Part shown: positions 59,665 to 64,000 of the stretch, in pieces
Layout: every line of letters begins with the position of its first letter
Position numbering within the stretch: position 1 is the first letter of the stretch
Source of the DNA: Pseudoduganella danionis
GTDB lineage: Bacteria; Pseudomonadota; Gammaproteobacteria; Burkholderiales; Burkholderiaceae_D
Assembly (NCBI RefSeq): GCF_009720775.1
Contig: NZ_WNKW01000009.1
Location: 1 to 64,000 of the forward strand
Direction: 5' to 3'
Length of the DNA stretch: 64,000 bases
Notes under the pieces: model-generated
What the model was told of the DNA's origin: nothing
The model's database searches: none
Seen by the model: only the letters and a program-made list of their open reading frames with translations
Translations under genes and position numbers: made by a program

Positions 59665-59880
59665 ATTTGAGCTGCTTAAAAAAACCGCACCAGCGGCTGT
59701 GGATGCGGCGCTGCAAGCGCTTGACAGCACTCCGGCCCACAAGGATACTGCCAAACTTGCCAATAGTTTCATCAGCCGGACCATAAAATACCAGCTGCAG
59801 CCCGCGCCAGAACCTCTATGCGGCGGCCACCCCGCCCTCTGCGCAGGCACAGAGAGACACTACCACAGGGAACACACAAC

Positions 59881-61134
59881 ATGCAGAAACAAAGCCGATT
59901 GACCACTTACATCCTCGTGGGCCTAGCGCTCGGCATCTTCGCCGGCTACCTCGCCAACGTCAACATGGCCAAACCGGTGGAGTTTGCCGATTACATGGCG
60001 CTGATCACCACCCTGTTCCTGCGCCTGATTAAGATGATTATCGCGCCGCTGGTGTTCTCCACGCTGGTGTGCGGCATCGCCAAAATGGGTGATGCCTCGG
60101 AAGTGGGCCGCATCGGCCTGAAAACGCTGGGCTGGTTCTTCGTCGCTTCGGTGATGTCGCTGAGCCTCGGTCTGGTGCTGGTGAATATCTTCCGTCCCGG
60201 TGACGCGCTGCTGGGCCACATGGCCGCTACCACCGGCAAGGTGGATCTGGTGACCTCGGGCCTGACGCTGAAAGAATTCGTCACCCACCTCGTGCCATCG
60301 TCCATCGTTGACGGCATGGCCAAGAACGAAATCCTGCAGATCGTGATCTTCTCGCTGTTCTTCGGTTCCGCTGCGGCAGCCGTGGGCGACAAGGCCAAGG
60401 TCATGATCGACGCGCTCGACGGCGTGGCCCACGTCATGCTGAAAGTCACCGGCTATGTGATGCAGTTCGCACCGATCGCCGTATTCGCCGCCGTATCGGG
60501 CGTGATCGCCAAAAACGGTCTGGGCGTGCTGTCCACCTATGGCGTATTCATGGCCGAGTTCTACTTCGGTATCGCCATGCTGTGGCTGCTGCTGATTATC
60601 GTCGGCTTCCTGTTCCTGAAAGGCCGCATCTTCTCGCTGCTGCGCGAACTACGCAGCCCTACCCTGCTGGCCTTCTCCACCGCTTCGAGCGAAGCGGCCT
60701 ATCCGAAAACGCTGGAAGGTCTGGAGCGCTTCGGTGTGCGTAACCGTCTGGCCGCGTTCGTGCTGCCTATCGGCTACTCGTTCAACCTCGATGGCTCGAT
60801 GATGTACTGCACCTTCGCCACCGTGTTCATCGCCCAGGCCTACGGCATCGAAATGTCGCTGGGCCAGCAGATGACCATGATGATGGTGCTGATGCTGACC
60901 TCCAAAGGCATGGCCGGTGTGCCACGCGCTTCGCTGGTGGTGATCGCTGCCACGCTGGGCCAGTTCAACATTCCGGAAGCCGGCATGCTGCTGCTGCTTG
61001 GTATCGACCACTTCCTTGACATGGCCCGTTCCGCCACCAACGTAATCGGTAACGGCGTAGCCACCGCTGTCGTGGCCAAGTGGGAAGGCGAGCTGGCGGC
61101 GCCGGGCGAAACCGATATGGTCCGCGCACGCTAA
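59881..61134 (+). CDS. Dicarboxylate/amino acid:cation symporter (DctA/GltP family)
   Basis: A 417-residue sodium- or proton-coupled transporter. It has eight helices plus two re-entrant hairpins. STASSEAAYPKTLEG is the first hairpin motif. GYSFNLDGSMMYCTFATVF carries the N-x-D-G cation site. SKGMAGVPRASLVV is the second hairpin. GIDHFLDMARSATNVIGNGVAT binds substrate. The final Asp/Arg pattern (D-x-x-R-x-x-x-N) is typical for dicarboxylates or acidic amino acids. AGGGAA precedes ATG 59881. It is divergent from the orphan ATPase gene across a 216-bp gap. Confidence 0.92.
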   Translation: MQKQSRLTTYILVGLALGIFAGYLANVNMAKPVEFADYMALITTLFLRLIKMIIAPLVFSTLVCGIAKMGDASEVGRIGLKTLGWFFVASVMSLSLGLVLVNIFRPGDALLGHMAATTGKVDLVTSGLTLKEFVTHLVPSSIVDGMAKNEILQIVIFSLFFGSAAAAVGDKAKVMIDALDGVAHVMLKVTGYVMQFAPIAVFAAVSGVIAKNGLGVLSTYGVFMAEFYFGIAMLWLLLIIVGFLFLKGRIFSLLRELRSPTLLAFSTASSEAAYPKTLEGLERFGVRNRLAAFVLPIGYSFNLDGSMMYCTFATVFIAQAYGIEMSLGQQMTMMMVLMLTSKGMAGVPRASLVVIAATLGQFNIPEAGMLLLLGIDHFLDMARSATNVIGNGVATAVVAKWEGELAAPGETDMVRAR

Positions 61135-61153
61135 GACACTGCCCTCCGCACAA

Positions 61154-61184
61154 AACAAAGGCCGCTAATGCGGCCTTTGTTGTT
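61154..61184. terminator. Bidirectional terminator between symporter and M20 peptidase genes
   Basis: AACAAAGGCCGC (61154-61165) pairs with GCGGCCTTTGTT (61170-61181) around TAAT, followed by GTTT. It serves both convergent genes. Confidence 0.85.
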
Positions 61185-61204
61185 TCCGGCGTCAGCCCTC
61201 GCGC

Positions 61205-62641
61205 TTAGGGCTGGCCAGCGTAAGTACGCACCAGTTCATGCAAGAAGGCGCGGCCTTCCATCAGCGACTGTACGCCGATGTATTCGTTGAGGCCATGGAT
61301 ATTGCCCAGATCCGGCGTGAGGAATATCCCGCTGATGCCATAGGTAGGAATACCGGCTGCATTGAGGAACTGGCCGTCCGTCGCGCCCGATTGCAGGATA
61401 GGCAGCACGGGCACATTGGGCCACATTTTCGCCGTCAGCTTTTCTACCGGCTCCATGATGGCACGGGTCAGTTCCGGCGGCGCCGAGTTCTCGCCACGGA
61501 TTTCCAGCGTCTCCACTTTCACGGCCGGATCGTTGATGGCCTTGACCAGCGCGAGACGTACTTCCTCCTGCGATACACCGGGGAAGATACGGCAGTTGAC
61601 GTTGGCGCGTGCGCGCTGCGGCAGAGCATTGGTGGCATGGCCCGCATCGAGCATGGTCGCCACGCAGGTGGTGTGCAGCATGGTGGCCCAGCTGATATCG
61701 CGGCTATCAAGCAGCGCTACCGACTTGGCATCTTTCGGATTCTTCTCCACCGCCAGCATGGCCTTGGCCACATCCGGATGGCCTTCAGCGGCCTGTATCT
61801 TGGCCATGCCTTTCAGGTAACCACGGCTGCCATCCGTGAGCTGGTTAGGGAAGCTGAAGGTCTCGATTTTTTTCAGTGCACCGGCCAGCTGGTAGATGGC
61901 ATTGATCTTCTGCGGACGCGAGCTGTGGCCACCACGGTTGGTCACTTCGAGGCGGTAGTTCTGCGCCACTTTTTCGCCCGCCTGCACCGTCATTGATACA
62001 CGGCGGCCGGCGGCATTGAGTTCACCGCCAGCGCCTTCATTCAGCGCAAAGCCTGCATCGATTAGTTCGCGGCGGTTCTTGGTCAGCCATTCGGCACCGT
62101 TGAAAGCGCCAGCCGTCTCTTCGCCGCAGGTCAGCGCCATCTTCAGCGTATGACGCGGCACATAGCCTTCCGACTTGAAGCGCACCAGCGTATCGGCCCA
62201 GATGGCCGCCTGCGCCTTGTCATCCACCACGCCACGGGCGAAGAACTTGCCGTCTTCCTCGATCAGCGTGAACGGATCACGGGTCCAGTCTTCGCGCTTG
62301 GCTTCCACCACATCGATGTGCGCCAGCAGCAGGATGGCCTTGGCTTTCGGGTCACTTCCCGGCAGCACGGCCACCAGACCGCCTTCCTTCGGATGCGCCG
62401 GATCGGCAAACAGATGCAGGTCCGCTTCCGGGAAGCCGGCCGTTTTCAGACGTGCAGCGATGCGCTCGGCCGCCAGCGTGCAGCTACCGGACGACAGCGT
62501 GGTATTGGTTTCTACCAGCTCTTTGTACAGCGCGCGGAATTGCTGCTCACTCGGATCGGAACTGGCATATGCGCTCTGCACGCAGGCCATCAGCAGACTG
62601 GCTGCTCCCAGCATCGAAAGGGACTTCATCGGAGACTTCAT
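61205..62641 (-). CDS. Secreted M20-family metallopeptidase
   Basis: 478 residues with a signal peptide (residues 1-26, ending VQSAYA). The di-zinc active site of M20 enzymes is present: LLAHIDVVEAKREDW (first His ligand), GVVDDKAQ (bridging Asp) and CGEETAGAF (catalytic and ligand Glu), with the dimerisation domain from about residue 225 (TNRGGHSSRPQKINAIY). It probably hydrolyses peptides or N-acyl amino acids in the periplasm. AAGGA lies upstream of ATG 62641. It is located 10 bp after an ABC exporter gene and may share its transcript. Confidence 0.9.
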   Translation of the reverse strand: MKSPMKSLSMLGAASLLMACVQSAYASSDPSEQQFRALYKELVETNTTLSSGSCTLAAERIAARLKTAGFPEADLHLFADPAHPKEGGLVAVLPGSDPKAKAILLLAHIDVVEAKREDWTRDPFTLIEEDGKFFARGVVDDKAQAAIWADTLVRFKSEGYVPRHTLKMALTCGEETAGAFNGAEWLTKNRRELIDAGFALNEGAGGELNAAGRRVSMTVQAGEKVAQNYRLEVTNRGGHSSRPQKINAIYQLAGALKKIETFSFPNQLTDGSRGYLKGMAKIQAAEGHPDVAKAMLAVEKNPKDAKSVALLDSRDISWATMLHTTCVATMLDAGHATNALPQRARANVNCRIFPGVSQEEVRLALVKAINDPAVKVETLEIRGENSAPPELTRAIMEPVEKLTAKMWPNVPVLPILQSGATDGQFLNAAGIPTYGISGIFLTPDLGNIHGLNEYIGVQSLMEGRAFLHELVRTYAGQP

Positions 62642-62651
62642 CTTGGCTTCC

Positions 62652-64000
62652 TTATTTTAATGAAACTGCTTGTTCCAGATCGCTGGCTGGCGATGCGGGG
62701 TTTTCTTCGGCCGACGCCTGCTGGCGTTGCCACATCTGCGCATACAGGCCGTTCGCGGCGAGCAGGCTCTGATGGGTGCCACGCTCGACGATGCGGCCAT
62801 GATCGAGTACCAGTATCTGCTCGGCGTCTGCCACGGTGGACAGACGGTGGGCGATGACCATGGTGGTGCGGTTGCGCGCGATTTCCTTGAGCTGCTGCTG
62901 GATCGCCTGCTCGGCCTTGGAGTCCAGCGCCGAAGTGGCTTCATCGAAAATCAGGATGGCCGGATTCTTCAGCAGGGTGCGGGCGATCGCCACGCGCTGC
63001 TTCTCGCCACCGGATAGCTTCAGCCCGCGCTCGCCCACCATGGTGGCATAGCCATCGGGCAGGCTCTCGACGAAATCGTGTATGGACGCCGCACGCGCTG
63101 CCGCCACGATCTGCTCGTGCGTGGCACCCGGCTTGCCGTAGGCGATGTTGTATTCGATGGTGTCATTGAACAGCACAGTATCCTGCGGCACGATGCCGAT
63201 GGCGTGGCGCAGCGAGTCCTGCGTGATGGCACGCAGATCCTGCCCATCGATGGTGATGCTGCCCTGATTGACTTCATAGAAGCGGAACAGCAATCGTGAC
63301 AACGTCGACTTGCCCGAACCGCTATGTCCCACCACGGCCGTGGTGGTACCAGCGGCAATCGTAAAGTCCACCCCGAACAGGATCTGGCGTTTCGGGTCGT
63401 AGCTGAACTCCACGTGATTGAAGCGCACTTCGGCACCGTGGGTCTGCAGCGGTTTGGCATCGGGCGCATCGGCCACTTCGCGGTTCTGATCCAGCAGCGA
63501 GAACAGCTTCTCCATATCGGCCAGGCTTTGCTTGATCTCGCGGTAGATCACGCCGAGGAAGTTGAGCGGAATGTACAACTGGATCATGAAGGCATTCACC
63601 AGCACCAGATCACCGAGCGTCATCTTGCCGTCGATGACGCCCTGCGTGGCGCGCCACAGGATCAGCGTCACCGCCGTAGCGATGATCAGCGACTGGCCCG
63701 TATTCAGCAGCGACAGCGAAGTCTGCGATTTCACCGCCGCCGATTCGTAGCGCTGCAGCCCTTCGTCATAGCGCTTGGCCTCGTAGTCCTCGTTACCGAA
63801 GTATTTCACCGTCTCGTAATTGAGCAGCGAATCGATCGCCTTGGTATTCGCCTTGGAATCGAGGTCGTTCATGGCGCGGCGGAAGTGGGTGCGCCAGTCG
63901 GTGATAAAGATGGTAAACGATATATACGTGACCAGTGCCACCACCGTAATCACGGTGAACCAGATGTCGTAATGGGTGACGAGGTAGCCCAGTACCAGCG
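62652..64000 (-). CDS. Atm1/HMT1-type ABC exporter (permease-ATPase fusion), partial
   Basis: About 449 C-terminal residues of a half-transporter; the N terminus lies beyond the right edge and the frame is open to it. The membrane part contains LDSKANTKAIDSLLNYETVKYFGNEDYEAKRYDE, diagnostic of the Atm1/ABCB7 group that exports glutathione-linked or iron-sulfur-related compounds. The ATPase has Walker A GHSGSGKST, signature LSGGEKQRVAIARTL, Walker B ILIFDEATSALD and IAHRLSTV. Bacterial relatives confer heavy-metal tolerance. Confidence 0.93.
   Translation of the reverse strand, partial: LVLGYLVTHYDIWFTVITVVALVTYISFTIFITDWRTHFRRAMNDLDSKANTKAIDSLLNYETVKYFGNEDYEAKRYDEGLQRYESAAVKSQTSLSLLNTGQSLIIATAVTLILWRATQGVIDGKMTLGDLVLVNAFMIQLYIPLNFLGVIYREIKQSLADMEKLFSLLDQNREVADAPDAKPLQTHGAEVRFNHVEFSYDPKRQILFGVDFTIAAGTTTAVVGHSGSGKSTLSRLLFRFYEVNQGSITIDGQDLRAITQDSLRHAIGIVPQDTVLFNDTIEYNIAYGKPGATHEQIVAAARAASIHDFVESLPDGYATMVGERGLKLSGGEKQRVAIARTLLKNPAILIFDEATSALDSKAEQAIQQQLKEIARNRTTMVIAHRLSTVADAEQILVLDHGRIVERGTHQSLLAANGLYAQMWQRQQASAEENPASPASDLEQAVSLK

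Noticed and set aside
59665..59850. Treating the N-terminal signal-like extension as part of the ABC ATPase
   Set aside because: Family members start at the M-I-E-I segment, and a signal sequence is incompatible with a cytoplasmic ATPase. It is reported instead as a possible remnant.

Overview
The window looks like a moderately GC-rich betaproteobacterial chromosome, most likely Burkholderiales and plausibly Oxalobacteraceae (a Massilia/Duganella/Janthinobacterium-like organism). The reasons are the queA-tgt-yajC-secD-secF run, pyrC followed by a DUF3025 gene, a Pseudomonas-type aruC-aruF-aruG-astD-astB-astE arginine operon with a very large NAD-glutamate dehydrogenase, and secreted S46, M14-type and M20 peptidases. 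The taxonomic call is inference from gene content only. No rRNA, tRNA or CRISPR was seen, and no gap between genes exceeds about 300 bases.

Layout. 1-122 is the end of an IS3-family (IS150-like) element running off the left edge. 0.3-11.1 kb holds plus-strand envelope and metabolic genes (cytochrome b561, two YceI proteins, an S46 dipeptidyl-peptidase, an FMN reductase, an M14-type carboxypeptidase, a FUSC exporter, a DMT transporter) and one minus-strand degenerate MBL-like protein. 11.1-15.8 kb holds a diguanylate cyclase, an AT-rich patch of four small orphan proteins, an amino acid permease and a 38-residue membrane microprotein. 15.8-26.2 kb is one minus-strand cluster: an acyl-CoA ligase, a TonB-dependent receptor, an alpha/beta hydrolase, a MaoC dehydratase and a complete LIV-type ABC transporter, with a divergent LysR regulator. 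It reads as uptake and CoA activation of an unidentified organic acid.

27.3-39.5 kb is a complete arginine succinyltransferase (AST) operon that carries arginine to glutamate. The NAD-glutamate dehydrogenase gene sits inside it, extending the route to 2-oxoglutarate. Upstream lie a TATAAT box and a sequence matching the Pseudomonas ArgR half-site, and an ArgR-like AraC-family regulator is encoded only about 2 kb away at 41.7-42.7 kb. 39.7-45.1 kb also holds a serine hydrolase, a second DMT transporter, a MarR regulator with a coupled acidic protein, and a WYL regulator. 45.2-53.1 kb is housekeeping: secF, secD, yajC, tgt, queA and divergent recG. 53.1-64 kb holds a Cache-domain protein, a 40-residue membrane microprotein coupled to an MFS transporter, an oxidoreductase, DUF3025-pyrC, an AbrB/VapC-type toxin-antitoxin pair, an orphan polar amino acid ABC ATPase, a dicarboxylate symporter, an M20 peptidase and an Atm1-type ABC exporter cut by the right edge.

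A dispersed palindromic repeat built on the 12-mer TCAGGTCGGGCA occurs four times, always between genes (150, 11096, 45141 and 55060). It keeps a fixed 23-bp internal period and has variable inner sequence. It is the most distinctive non-coding signal in the window.
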